Source: JBAZJI01 sp964596325
Lineage (GTDB): Bacteria; Patescibacteriota; Minisyncoccia; Minisyncoccales; JAGOPM01
DNA: 22,464 bases
Direction of reading: 5' to 3'
NCBI GenBank assembly: GCA_964596325.1
Contig: CAZQSQ010000013.1
Span: 1-22,464, forward strand
The translations under genes and the position numbers were made by a program. Each line of letters opens with the position of its first letter. Position 1 is the first letter of the stretch. Of the stretch, positions 14,706 to 22,453 are shown piece after piece. Below the pieces are notes generated by a model. That model worked only from the letters and a program-made list of their open reading frames with translations. It ran no database searches and was not told the DNA's origin.

Positions 14706-16966
14706 ATGTTAGATATATAAATATTCTTTTCCGTTTGAGAACCTTTTTCTCCGTTGATTTTTTGGAAAATACTTAGCGATTTTTGGCTTAATTGCTGATA
14801 ATAATTTTTATCGTCAATTAATTTTTTGATCTTTGCCGCCACATCTTTTGCGTCATTTTTAACATAGGCACAATTATTGAATCCCAATAATTCTGGTTCT
14901 GGTTCGTTATTTAATTTGCTTGTAATTATCGGCAGGCCACAAGCCATAGCTTCAATAACTCCTATACCAATTCCTCCAATATTTATAACTGTGGCATAAG
15001 CATGGCATTGATTGTAGAGTTTTGGTAATTCTTGATTCTGTATTGAAGCTATAAATTCTACTTTTCCCTCTATTTTTAATTCTTTAGAAAGCTCGATTAA
15101 TCTCTGTCTTTCCGATCCTTGTCCTATAAGAACTAGATTGAAATCAGTATATTGCAAAGCCCTGATTAAAACTTCTTGGTTTTTCGCAGGGATAAATGAA
15201 TTCACGTTGATGATAGTAAATTCATTTCTCTTTTGGATTTTTTCATCCTGAAAAAATTTTTTTGGTGATACCCTGTTGTAGATAATTGTTATTTTTTCTT
15301 TTGGTATCTTGAGGGTTCTGAGATATGATGCCGCAAAATTATATACTGCAATTATATGTTGTGCTGATTTTATGATTCCTATTTCGAAAAGATATTTCCA
15401 GATTAGTTGTTTTAAATATTTTACATATTGCTTATTTTTTTTGATTACTGTTTCTCTGTAATCGTCATAATTAGTGTGAACTGACAATATTAATGGGATG
15501 TTGTATTTTTTTGCCAATTTTTTAGCTAAGAGACCAGGTTGATAAATTCCATATGTTCTTAAAATATCTATATTGAATTTTGATATAATTTTTTCTGATT
15601 GAGTTATCGGGATTATATGGAGTTTGGCGCTTCCTGCCATTGATTGCAGTTTTTCCATATCCCGATCATTAAACTTATAATTGGAATCATTGAATATATA
15701 TATTTCCTTAAAACAATTACTCGGGTTCCAATAATCTTCTCTTGTTTCGCCTTTTAAAAGATAATTTTCTATTGGGTCATTAGGGAAAATTCCGACTACT
15801 AAATATTTTTCTTTATGTTTTTCATTTAATAGCAAGGTATCTATGAGGAATTTTACCGCCCAATTGGGATACGAATTTGGCATATATGAACCATAAATAG
15901 GATCGCTGCCCGGAATCGCTCCATAAAATTGTTTTAATCCTTTAGTTCTTTGCTGAGTCTTTAAATATCTGATAATTGTTCTTGCGTCTTTTAAATGGTT
16001 TATATCATTATCTTGTTCGTAAAGAAGAAAAAATATTTCTGATATCTGGGCTAGCCCTGTAAGACATCTCCCTAATTTTATTGCCTGCCAATTAGGATCA
16101 TAATGCCCCCATAGAATCCCATCTTTCTTTAAGATGAGAGATATCTTATTAGCTGTTTTTTTTGCCGCGTCCAGATATTTCCTTGATTCTTCCTTTTGGT
16201 CATCTTGTAAAATGATGTATGATTTTATAAGCCCTTCCAAAGTATAGGCAATAGTATGGAGCGCAGGGCTATTATCTGAAAAGAAAGAAGAATTTTCAAA
16301 AAAACCATTATTTTTTTGCTGAGAAATTGTCCAGTCTAGATTTCTTCTGGCTGTTAATTTATATTTTTCTTCTTTTGTTTTTAGCCATAATTCAAGAAGA
16401 CATAGACTGGCGCGGGAATAATAAGCATGAGGAATTTTGTTATAAGAGTTTCTTATCCATCTACCATCTTCTTCTTGTTGATCGATCAACCAATCACCAG
16501 CTTTTCTTGCCGCATCCAGATATTTTTGGTTTTTATCTAAGTCATAAATAGCTATCAATCCAGACATTGCCTGCGCGGTATCAAAAATCATAGGCCTATC
16601 TTCGTAGAAGATATCGCAAAAATATCCTTTTTCATTTTGTATTTTTAGAAGCCAATCTCCAGCTTTTCTTGCCGCATCTAAATATTTTTGATCATTTAGA
16701 AATTTATATCCTTTTGTGAGTGTAGGGATTATATATCCTGTAGTTTCTGGGAAATTCGGACATCTTCCATAAAGCAGGGAATATTGAGAAGCTATACCTC
16801 CATCTTGATTTTGCATTTGCAATATCCAATCCAATGCAATTTTTATCCTTTCTTTTTCCGACAATACTCCGGTTTGTTTATCAAGATGGCATAATAAAAT
16901 TTTCCAAGATTCTGTTTTGGAATAGTTTTTGAGTATTTCTTTTGCGACAATAATGGGATCTCTCAT
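14702..16966 (-). CDS. Fusion of an (alpha/alpha)6 toroid with a GT4 glycosyltransferase
   Basis: A 754-residue two-domain protein. Residues 1 to ~380 contain six helical-hairpin repeats starting near residues 41, 94, 148, 201, 263 and 324 (period 53-62). Each has a pattern like KYLDAARKAGDWL..Q...G, as in six-hairpin glycosidases, glucuronyl epimerases and other (alpha/alpha)6 toroids. Repeats 2 and 3 share an exact 13-residue core. Residues ~385-754 form a GT-B/GT4 domain: LVVGIFPNDP, an acceptor segment LILSVHTNYDDYR (492-504), TIINVNSFIPAKNQEVLI, LVLIGQGSERQRL, and the donor motif GIGIGVIEAMACGLPII with E672. Gly664 occupies the place of the first Glu of EX7E. No signal peptide is seen, so both domains should be cytoplasmic. 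The toroid may bind or epimerise uronic-acid-containing glycan, but no catalytic residues can be assigned. It overlaps both neighbours by 4 nt. Confidence 0.8.
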   Translation of the reverse strand: MRDPIIVAKEILKNYSKTESWKILLCHLDKQTGVLSEKERIKIALDWILQMQNQDGGIASQYSLLYGRCPNFPETTGYIIPTLTKGYKFLNDQKYLDAARKAGDWLLKIQNEKGYFCDIFYEDRPMIFDTAQAMSGLIAIYDLDKNQKYLDAARKAGDWLIDQQEEDGRWIRNSYNKIPHAYYSRASLCLLELWLKTKEEKYKLTARRNLDWTISQQKNNGFFENSSFFSDNSPALHTIAYTLEGLIKSYIILQDDQKEESRKYLDAAKKTANKISLILKKDGILWGHYDPNWQAIKLGRCLTGLAQISEIFFLLYEQDNDINHLKDARTIIRYLKTQQRTKGLKQFYGAIPGSDPIYGSYMPNSYPNWAVKFLIDTLLLNEKHKEKYLVVGIFPNDPIENYLLKGETREDYWNPSNCFKEIYIFNDSNYKFNDRDMEKLQSMAGSAKLHIIPITQSEKIISKFNIDILRTYGIYQPGLLAKKLAKKYNIPLILSVHTNYDDYRETVIKKNKQYVKYLKQLIWKYLFEIGIIKSAQHIIAVYNFAASYLRTLKIPKEKITIIYNRVSPKKFFQDEKIQKRNEFTIINVNSFIPAKNQEVLIRALQYTDFNLVLIGQGSERQRLIELSKELKIEGKVEFIASIQNQELPKLYNQCHAYATVINIGGIGIGVIEAMACGLPIITSKLNNEPEPELLGFNNCAYVKNDAKDVAAKIKKLIDDKNYYQQLSQKSLSIFQKINGEKGSQTEKNIYISNI
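16487..16525 (-). repeat. Internal repeat copy B in the toroid-GT4 gene
   Basis: These 39 nt encode residues 148-160 (KYLDAARKAGDWL). They differ from copy A at 16649-16687 at only 5 positions by eye and share a central run of 20 identical bases. The two copies are 162 nt apart, exactly one 54-residue helical-hairpin unit. Confidence 0.85.
16649..16687 (-). repeat. Internal repeat copy A in the toroid-GT4 gene
   Basis: These 39 nt encode residues 94-106 with the same 13 residues as copy B. A third, more diverged match (KYLDAAKKTANKI, residues 263-275, near 16142-16180) lies further along the gene. Confidence 0.85.
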
Positions 16967-17928
16967 CTTAGCGATTTTACGAATTCGATGGTCTTTGCTA
17001 TCCCTTCTTGGAGAGTTGTTTCATTTTGTTGGAATTTTTCGAAATATCCTGTGGAAGCGAGTTTTTTGATATCAGATTTTCTTTTTAAAATATTGTCCCA
17101 ATTTCTTCTTGGGAGATATTGTATTCCAGCTTTGTTTCCTGTTTGTTTATTTATTTCACCAGCAATTTCAATTATTTCAGTTTCTTTCCCACTACCGAGA
17201 TTGTATATTTGCCCTTTTGATTCTTCCAAAGATGAAACATATATCATTTTATTTATGACATCATCAATATAATTAAAATCTCTTGTTTCTCGGCCGTTTC
17301 CCAGAATTGGTAGAGCTTTTCCTTCTAATGCTAATTTAATAAAGTTAGGGATGACATTTCTGTATTGTCCAGGCTTCTCTCCTGGTCCATAGCAATTAAA
17401 TATTCTAAAGATTGTTACATTCATTCCATAAATTTCATGGAAATAATAACAATACATCTCGCCAAGCAATTTATCTATTGCATAAGGAGTATCAAGCTTG
17501 ATGGTAACTTTTTCCTCTTCCATAGAGCTATCTTGATGTCCATAAACGCATGAAGACGAAGAGAAAATTATTTTTTTAACATTATATTTTGTTGAATATT
17601 CCAATATCCTGAGAGTTCCCATACCGTTAACCATTAAATCTTTTTCTGGATGTTCCACGGAATTCTGATTTGCGAAATTAGCCGCTAAATGAAAGATTAT
17701 ATCTATTTTTTTTGAGAAAATTTCTTCCAATATTTTCTCATCAAGAATATCATTCTTATAGAAATGGATATTAGGAGCTTCTATGATAATATTATTGCCT
17801 GATGAGAAATTATCGATATTGAAGATTTCTATTCCCGGAATATCTTTTATTATTTGGATTAATCTCGATCCAATTGCTCCAGCGCCTCCGGTAACTAATA
17901 CTTTTTTATTTTCTAAAAATTCTTTCAT
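16963..17928 (-). CDS. NAD-dependent sugar epimerase/dehydratase (extended SDR)
   Basis: The 321-residue protein has the cofactor motif GGAGAIGS (14-21), FHLAANFANQNSVEHP (79-94), the SSSSCVYGH strand and the catalytic pair Y149/K153 in TPYAIDK, followed by GEMYCYYFHEIYG. It belongs to the extended SDR group that includes UDP-glucose 4-epimerases, UDP-glucuronate decarboxylases and GDP-mannose dehydratases. The NCYGPGEKPGQYRNVIPNF segment is common in 4-epimerase-like members. The substrate is not determinable. It overlaps the GT2 gene by 4 nt upstream and the toroid-GT4 gene by 4 nt downstream, so the three are probably translated in a coupled way. Confidence 0.84.
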   Translation of the reverse strand: MKEFLENKKVLVTGGAGAIGSRLIQIIKDIPGIEIFNIDNFSSGNNIIIEAPNIHFYKNDILDEKILEEIFSKKIDIIFHLAANFANQNSVEHPEKDLMVNGMGTLRILEYSTKYNVKKIIFSSSSCVYGHQDSSMEEEKVTIKLDTPYAIDKLLGEMYCYYFHEIYGMNVTIFRIFNCYGPGEKPGQYRNVIPNFIKLALEGKALPILGNGRETRDFNYIDDVINKMIYVSSLEESKGQIYNLGSGKETEIIEIAGEINKQTGNKAGIQYLPRRNWDNILKRKSDIKKLASTGYFEKFQQNETTLQEGIAKTIEFVKSLR

Positions 17929-18782
17929 ATTTTATTTTTTAAATTTTGAGAAAGTCTTGGGTTAACCCCATTAATCATTGCGAATATTATTAGCTTCCAA
18001 GTATAAATAAAATTGGGTTTCTGCGCTATTGATTGTAGAAAATATTTGATAGCTGATAACGGTCTGCCGGAATATAATTCTACTTTCCCTAAATTTATAA
18101 GCTGAGACCAAATAGGGCAATGGGTCTTGCATGCTAAATAAGCTTTTTGAGCCAATCCTATCGATTTTTGATTTCCGGTAATTCCTTGAGGATTCTGTCT
18201 GTAGTAATAAAGCGTTTTGTCTATTTTTGATATTTTGAATCGTGAATATTTTATCCTTAACCAGTATTCGTAATCTTCGGCTCCCAAGAATTCTTTGTTG
18301 AATCCACCTATTTTTTCTGGGATCCCTCTTTTATAAAGGAAACAAGCTCCAATCGTATTGAATCCATCGAGATTTTCAGGATTGCTTAGCTTTACTTCTT
18401 TGATTTTTTTTCCTTCTTCGTTTATTAACCAATAATTACAATAAACAAAATCAGATTTGTTTTCATCTAAATAAGCCACCATTTCTTTTATAGCATCTCT
18501 GTCAAAATAATTGTCATCTGATGTCCATGTAAGATATTGCCCAATAGCATTAGACATTCCTTTGTTTACAGAATCGGGTAATCCAATATTACGTTCATTT
18601 ATAAGGAATTTAATTCTTTTATCTGAAAAAGAATTGACTATGTCTTGTGTTTCTTGAGATGGACCATCATCTATTATTATTAGTTCGAAATCTGTGAAAT
18701 TTTGATCTAAACAGCTCTGGATTGATTGGCGGAGATATTTATAACCTTTATAAGTCGGTAATATTATACTTACTTTAGGCAT
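17925..18782 (-). CDS. Family 2 glycosyltransferase (GT-A fold)
   Basis: The 285-residue protein begins with the classic GT2 start MPKVSIILPTYKGYKYLRQS. It continues with CLDQNFTDFELIIIDDGPSQ and NERNIGLPDSVNKGM. The metal-binding DXD-equivalent is SDD in YLTWTSDDNYFDRDAI (about residues 89-104). The following GACFLYKRGIPEKIGGFNKE and GAEDYEYWLRI segments match the acceptor/base region of GT2 enzymes (the ED residues). It would transfer a sugar from a nucleotide donor to the lipid-linked glycan at the inner membrane face. No membrane helix is evident. Its start lies 13 nt inside the upstream 2-epimerase gene. Confidence 0.87.
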   Translation of the reverse strand: MPKVSIILPTYKGYKYLRQSIQSCLDQNFTDFELIIIDDGPSQETQDIVNSFSDKRIKFLINERNIGLPDSVNKGMSNAIGQYLTWTSDDNYFDRDAIKEMVAYLDENKSDFVYCNYWLINEEGKKIKEVKLSNPENLDGFNTIGACFLYKRGIPEKIGGFNKEFLGAEDYEYWLRIKYSRFKISKIDKTLYYYRQNPQGITGNQKSIGLAQKAYLACKTHCPIWSQLINLGKVELYSGRPLSAIKYFLQSIAQKPNFIYTWKLIIFAMINGVNPRLSQNLKNKI

Positions 18783-19882
18783 TTTATTTTTTTAGTAATT
18801 ATTGCAACTATCCTTTTAGCCGTTTTTCCGTCATATAAAGGAATATTTTTTATATTAGGATATTTCTTGCTTGAAATTTTTTTTATTTGAGCAGCAATTT
18901 TTTTTGAGTTTAATCCTGTAATAGTATTGGCTCCACAAAAAACAGTAGCTGGCCTTTCTGTATTTTCTCTTATTGTAATTGTTGGGATTTTTAAGAATGC
19001 CGCTTCTTCTTGGATTCCTCCGGAATCAGTAATGACCATCCATGAATTTTTTAAGATTTTTATTAAATCAAAATATTCTAATGGATCAAGTATTAAAATA
19101 TTCCCAAGTTTTTTGAAATTCTCATCCAATCCGAAAGATTCGATATTTTTTTTGGTTCGAGGGTGCATAGGGAAAACAATGGTTGAATCTTTCTCGATTT
19201 TGCTTAATATTTCCAATATTTTTTCCAATTTTTCTTTTGAATCGACATTAGATGGACGATGGATTGTAGCAAGGATTATTCTTTTATCTTTTAAATTATT
19301 CTTTTCTAAAATGACGGATTTTTCTATTTGAGGCATTGAATCAATCAATGTGTCGATCATTACATTGCCAGTAAAAAATATTTTTGGAGATTTTATCCCT
19401 TCTTTTTTGAGATTTTTTATTCCTGATTGCTCGGAAACGAAAAGCATATCTGAGATATGATCTGTGATTATTCTATTTATTTCTTCCGGCATTTTTTGAT
19501 CGAAACTTCTTAGTCCCGCTTCGACATGGGCTATCGGAATTCCCATTTTCTTTGCGGTGATTGCGCAAGCTGCTGTCGAATTAACATCTCCGACTACTAA
19601 AACAAGATCCGGTTTTTCTTTTATTAAAACTGTTTCAAATCTTTCGATAATTTTGGCAAATTGTTGGGCATGAGTTCCAGATCCTACTTCTAGATTATAA
19701 TCTGGTTTTTTTATCCCGAGATTTTTAAAGAAAGATTCAGACATTTGATAATCATAATGTTGACCAGTATGCACTAGAATAGGCGATATCTCTGGATACC
19801 GCAGATATTCCCTCATTAATGGCGCGATTTTCATGAAATTCGGTCTAGCGCCGACGATATTTATTATCTTTATTTGGGCCAT
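18770..19882 (-). CDS. Non-hydrolysing UDP-GlcNAc 2-epimerase family (WecB or WbpI role)
   Basis: The 370-residue protein matches the WecB/WbpI family: GARPNFMKIAPLMREY (11-26), VHTGQHYDYQMSESFF (37-52), VVGDVNST with D99 (97-103), HVEAGLRS with E121 (119-126), MPEEINR with E133/E134, and TDHISDMLFVSE. The C-terminal DSGGIQEEAAFLKIPTITIRENTERP is the UDP-binding signature. WecB converts UDP-GlcNAc to UDP-ManNAc; WbpI converts UDP-GlcNAc3NAcA to UDP-ManNAc3NAcA. The presence of WbpA/B/D/E-like genes in the same locus makes the second role plausible, but the motifs do not decide it, so no symbol is assigned. It is the first gene of the minus-strand run; the start ATG at 19882 is the only reasonable one. 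Confidence 0.87.
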   Translation of the reverse strand: MAQIKIINIVGARPNFMKIAPLMREYLRYPEISPILVHTGQHYDYQMSESFFKNLGIKKPDYNLEVGSGTHAQQFAKIIERFETVLIKEKPDLVLVVGDVNSTAACAITAKKMGIPIAHVEAGLRSFDQKMPEEINRIITDHISDMLFVSEQSGIKNLKKEGIKSPKIFFTGNVMIDTLIDSMPQIEKSVILEKNNLKDKRIILATIHRPSNVDSKEKLEKILEILSKIEKDSTIVFPMHPRTKKNIESFGLDENFKKLGNILILDPLEYFDLIKILKNSWMVITDSGGIQEEAAFLKIPTITIRENTERPATVFCGANTITGLNSKKIAAQIKKISSKKYPNIKNIPLYDGKTAKRIVAIITKKIKCLK

Positions 19883-19899
19883 ATTTTATATCTCAAGAT

Positions 19900-19905
19900 A
19901 GCATA
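19900..19905 (-). promoter_or_regulatory. Candidate -10 box of the minus-strand sugar operon
   Basis: Read on the minus strand, TATGCT lies 17 nt upstream of the ATG at 19882. No good -35 element is visible at 16-18 nt spacing, so this is weak. The divergent spacer 19883-19985 (103 bp) otherwise holds no gene or hairpin that I can see. Confidence 0.35.
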
Positions 19906-19964
19906 AAAGGTTTGGAAAATAAAGGGAATAATCGTTTCTTTACCTGGAAAAAAAGCGGTTTTTC

Positions 19965-19973
19965 TGCTATGCT
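19965..19973 (+). promoter_or_regulatory. Candidate extended -10 promoter of the plus-strand GT4 gene
   Basis: TGCTATGCT gives an extended -10 (TG-n-TATGCT) 12 nt before the ATG at 19986, predicting a leader of about 6 nt. A -35 element is not evident, which extended -10 promoters tolerate. Confidence 0.45.
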
Positions 19974-19985
19974 AAATCATTATTC

Positions 19986-21083
19986 ATGAGAATATTGTAT
20001 TTGATAACAAAATCAGAAATTGGGGGTGCCCAAACCCATGTTTATCAGCTTGCTAAATATTTTCATGATCGGGGGCACGAGGTGGCGATTATGGCTAATC
20101 CCGGGGGTTGGCTTGAGGATAAAGCCCGGGAAATTGGGGTGAGCTTTTACCCTAATAAATATTTTTCCAATAGTTTGGATATTTTTCGTGGGCTGGCGGC
20201 CATGAATAGGGTTTTTGCCTGTGTTAAAGATTTTAAGCCCGACATCATACACTGCCACTCCTCTGCAGCCGGGGTTTGGACGCGTTTGGCGGTCTTAAAT
20301 GCTATCCCCACGGTTTTTACCGCCCATGGTTGGAGCTTTAATGAGGGTGTGCCCGTTTGGCAGAAATTTTTCGGGGTTATTTCCGAAAAATACTGTGCCT
20401 TATTTTGCACGAAAATTATTTGTGTTTCGGAATACGTTAAAAATTTAGCTCTTAAATTCAAAATCGCCCCCGATAACAAACTGGAAGTTATCTATAATGG
20501 CATCGAGGAATTTTGTCCGCCGGAAAAAAATTGGAATGGCAAATTGAAAATTGTTTTTGTGGCCAGAATGGCTAGTCCTAAAGACCCAGAAAGCTTAATT
20601 TCCGCCTACGCCGCCATTTCTTCAGAAAGCAAAGAAAAAACCGAACTTCATCTTATTGGCGGCGGGCCATTGCTCAATAAAGCTAAGGCCTTAACAAAAG
20701 TTTTGGCCATTGATCCCAAAATTACTTTTTACGGCGAATTAAGCCGAGAAAAGGCTTTAGAGATTTTGGGCGAGATGCATATTTTTGCTTTGCCGACCCA
20801 TTGGGAGGGCTTGCCTTATACTGTTTTAGAGGCTATGGCTCTAAAGAATGCCGTCATCGCCTCCAATGTTGGGGGGTTAAGCGAAGCGGTTTCTTCTGAT
20901 TGCGGGTTTTTACTGCCCAATGATCCTTTCGCCTGGACGGGAATTTTAGAATATCTTATCCGTAATCCTTCCAAAACCCAAAAACTAGCCGAAGCGGCTA
21001 GTTTGAAGGTCAAAGAAAAATTTTCTTTAGCTAAATCCTGCTCGGAGATCGCTAAGCTATATTCAATCGCGCTTGAAAAATAA
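19986..21083 (+). CDS. GT4 family glycosyltransferase
   Basis: The 365-residue GT-B enzyme starts MRILYLITKSEIGGAQTHVY, with the Gly-Gly-(A)-x-x-H acceptor loop of GT4 enzymes. DIIHCHSSAAGVWTRLA (about 84-100) and TAHGWSFNEG follow. The donor domain starts KIVFVARMASPKDPESLI and contains HLIGGGPLL. An intact EX7E motif, WEGLPYTVLEAMALKNAV, follows; both Glu are present, unlike in the two GT4 domains of the minus-strand operon. It probably adds a sugar to undecaprenyl-linked glycan. It stands outside the two long operons with its own promoter, in DNA of higher G+C, and its last 21 nt overlap the opposing glycosylphosphotransferase gene. Confidence 0.88.
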   Translation: MRILYLITKSEIGGAQTHVYQLAKYFHDRGHEVAIMANPGGWLEDKAREIGVSFYPNKYFSNSLDIFRGLAAMNRVFACVKDFKPDIIHCHSSAAGVWTRLAVLNAIPTVFTAHGWSFNEGVPVWQKFFGVISEKYCALFCTKIICVSEYVKNLALKFKIAPDNKLEVIYNGIEEFCPPEKNWNGKLKIVFVARMASPKDPESLISAYAAISSESKEKTELHLIGGGPLLNKAKALTKVLAIDPKITFYGELSREKALEILGEMHIFALPTHWEGLPYTVLEAMALKNAVIASNVGGLSEAVSSDCGFLLPNDPFAWTGILEYLIRNPSKTQKLAEAASLKVKEKFSLAKSCSEIAKLYSIALEK

Positions 21084-22418
21084 TTGCGCCGTTTTAAGTA
21101 AAATTTTGAAGTCTAACATCAGTGATCTGTTTTTAAGATAGAACAGATCGTATTCGTATTTTTGACGTGAGTCATCAATGGAGCGAGCATAGCGGAATTT
21201 TATCTGGGCCCAGCCAGTGAAGCCTGGTTTGATTACGTGCCTGTTTTCGTAAAATTCTATTTCTTTTTCTAACTGTTTAACAAATTCCGGCCGTTCGGGT
21301 CTGGGTCCGATTAAGGCTATATCGCCACAGAGGATATTAAATAACTGCGGTAGTTCGTCCAGATGTAAGGTGCGGATGACGCGGCCAACTTTGGTTATGC
21401 GTTGGTCGTCTTTGCGAGCCCAAAGAGCTTTGCCGTCGGACTCGGCGTTAACCGACATGGAACGAAATTTCACTAACTTAAATACTTTTTTATTTTTGCC
21501 AACGCGCTCTTGGCGATAAAGTATTGGTCCTTTATCTTCCAAAAATATTGCTATGCCGATAAGCAGGAAAAACGGTATTCCGAGTATAAAAAATATTATG
21601 GAGAAAATGATGTCGATAATTCTTTTCAGCCGCTCAAAAAATTTCTTGTCATCATTGGCATACTTGGCGAACCAGAGAACATCCAAACCGGCAAGGGGAA
21701 TTTTCTGCATGACGGTATCATAGGCGGTTTCTATGTCCCAAATCCTCGGCCAGCCTAAAGTGGCCGATATTTTTGGTAGCCATTCATTAAGATCTTCTGT
21801 TTTTGTGCCAATTATTATTATGTCGGCCTTCAGATCCTTTTGCTTGGAGATTTTGTTGGCAGGTATATATTTGCCACTGAAATTCTCGATATTGATTTGA
21901 TTGCCCTGCGCCTGCGGCGTTTCCACGAATAATAAAATATCATACTCGGCTGAACCGGCCGTATGCATAACAAAATCCGATAATCGGTCGTTATAATTAA
22001 GAATAACGATTTTTTCCCTCATGGAATCTTGGAAAGCGGCAAAAAATGCGCCGCGCCAAAGCACAATAATTATGCCTCCGAGCAGAAAGGTCAGGACAAG
22101 ATTTATTTTAGGGAAGAGCCCATTAATAGGCAAGAAGTAAAATACTACGGCACCAAATAGGGTCACGCTTAAAAGGATGATGCTTAGGGCGCCATAAAAA
22201 TTCAACCCCGGGCGGGCCTTGTGGAGCTCATAGAGGTCAAATATGTAAAGAATCACGATGGTCAGGAAAAAAAGCAAACCAAACGGCAAAATATGTAAAT
22301 TGAGTATTTCGGGAGTAAAATTGGCGCGATATCTTATCAGTAATTCAGAAAATAAGGCAGCCAAAAGGCAGAATAAGTCCCCGATAATGAGGGTTAGTTT
22401 TTTATACAATGGCTTCAT
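21063..22418 (-). CDS. Undecaprenyl-phosphate glycosylphosphotransferase (WbaP/WcaJ-type)
   Basis: The 451-residue polyprenyl glycosylphosphotransferase has four N-terminal membrane helices (about 7-27, 44-64, 78-98, 106-126). A soluble Rossmann-like linker (135-245) and a membrane-embedded hairpin (268-293) lead into the catalytic bac_transf domain. In that domain KFRSM (317-321), the catalytic Asp-Glu pair D354/E355 in HLDELPQLFN, GPRPERPEF (371-379) and KPGFTGWAQI (397-406) are all intact. The enzyme moves a sugar-1-phosphate from a UDP-sugar to undecaprenyl phosphate, the first committed step of glycan assembly. Length and architecture are those of the WbaP/CpsE/WcaJ group. It has its own leaderless promoter and converges on the GT4 gene with a 21-bp overlap. 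Confidence 0.93.
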   Translation of the reverse strand: MKPLYKKLTLIIGDLFCLLAALFSELLIRYRANFTPEILNLHILPFGLLFFLTIVILYIFDLYELHKARPGLNFYGALSIILLSVTLFGAVVFYFLPINGLFPKINLVLTFLLGGIIIVLWRGAFFAAFQDSMREKIVILNYNDRLSDFVMHTAGSAEYDILLFVETPQAQGNQINIENFSGKYIPANKISKQKDLKADIIIIGTKTEDLNEWLPKISATLGWPRIWDIETAYDTVMQKIPLAGLDVLWFAKYANDDKKFFERLKRIIDIIFSIIFFILGIPFFLLIGIAIFLEDKGPILYRQERVGKNKKVFKLVKFRSMSVNAESDGKALWARKDDQRITKVGRVIRTLHLDELPQLFNILCGDIALIGPRPERPEFVKQLEKEIEFYENRHVIKPGFTGWAQIKFRYARSIDDSRQKYEYDLFYLKNRSLMLDFKILLKTAQLFFKRD

Positions 22419-22424
22419 ACAAAG

Positions 22425-22453
22425 ATTGTAAGTTAAATATTTGCCAAAATCAA
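22425..22453 (-). promoter_or_regulatory. Leaderless promoter of the glycosylphosphotransferase gene
   Basis: On the minus strand TTGATT (22448-22453), a 17-nt spacer and TACAAT (22425-22430) lie exactly 6 nt upstream of the ATG at 22418. This predicts transcription starting on the A of the start codon. Confidence 0.7.

Noticed and set aside
18927..19331. 134-codon open frame on the plus strand inside the 2-epimerase gene
   Set aside because: It lies wholly antisense to a well-supported gene, and its product shows no recognisable motif.
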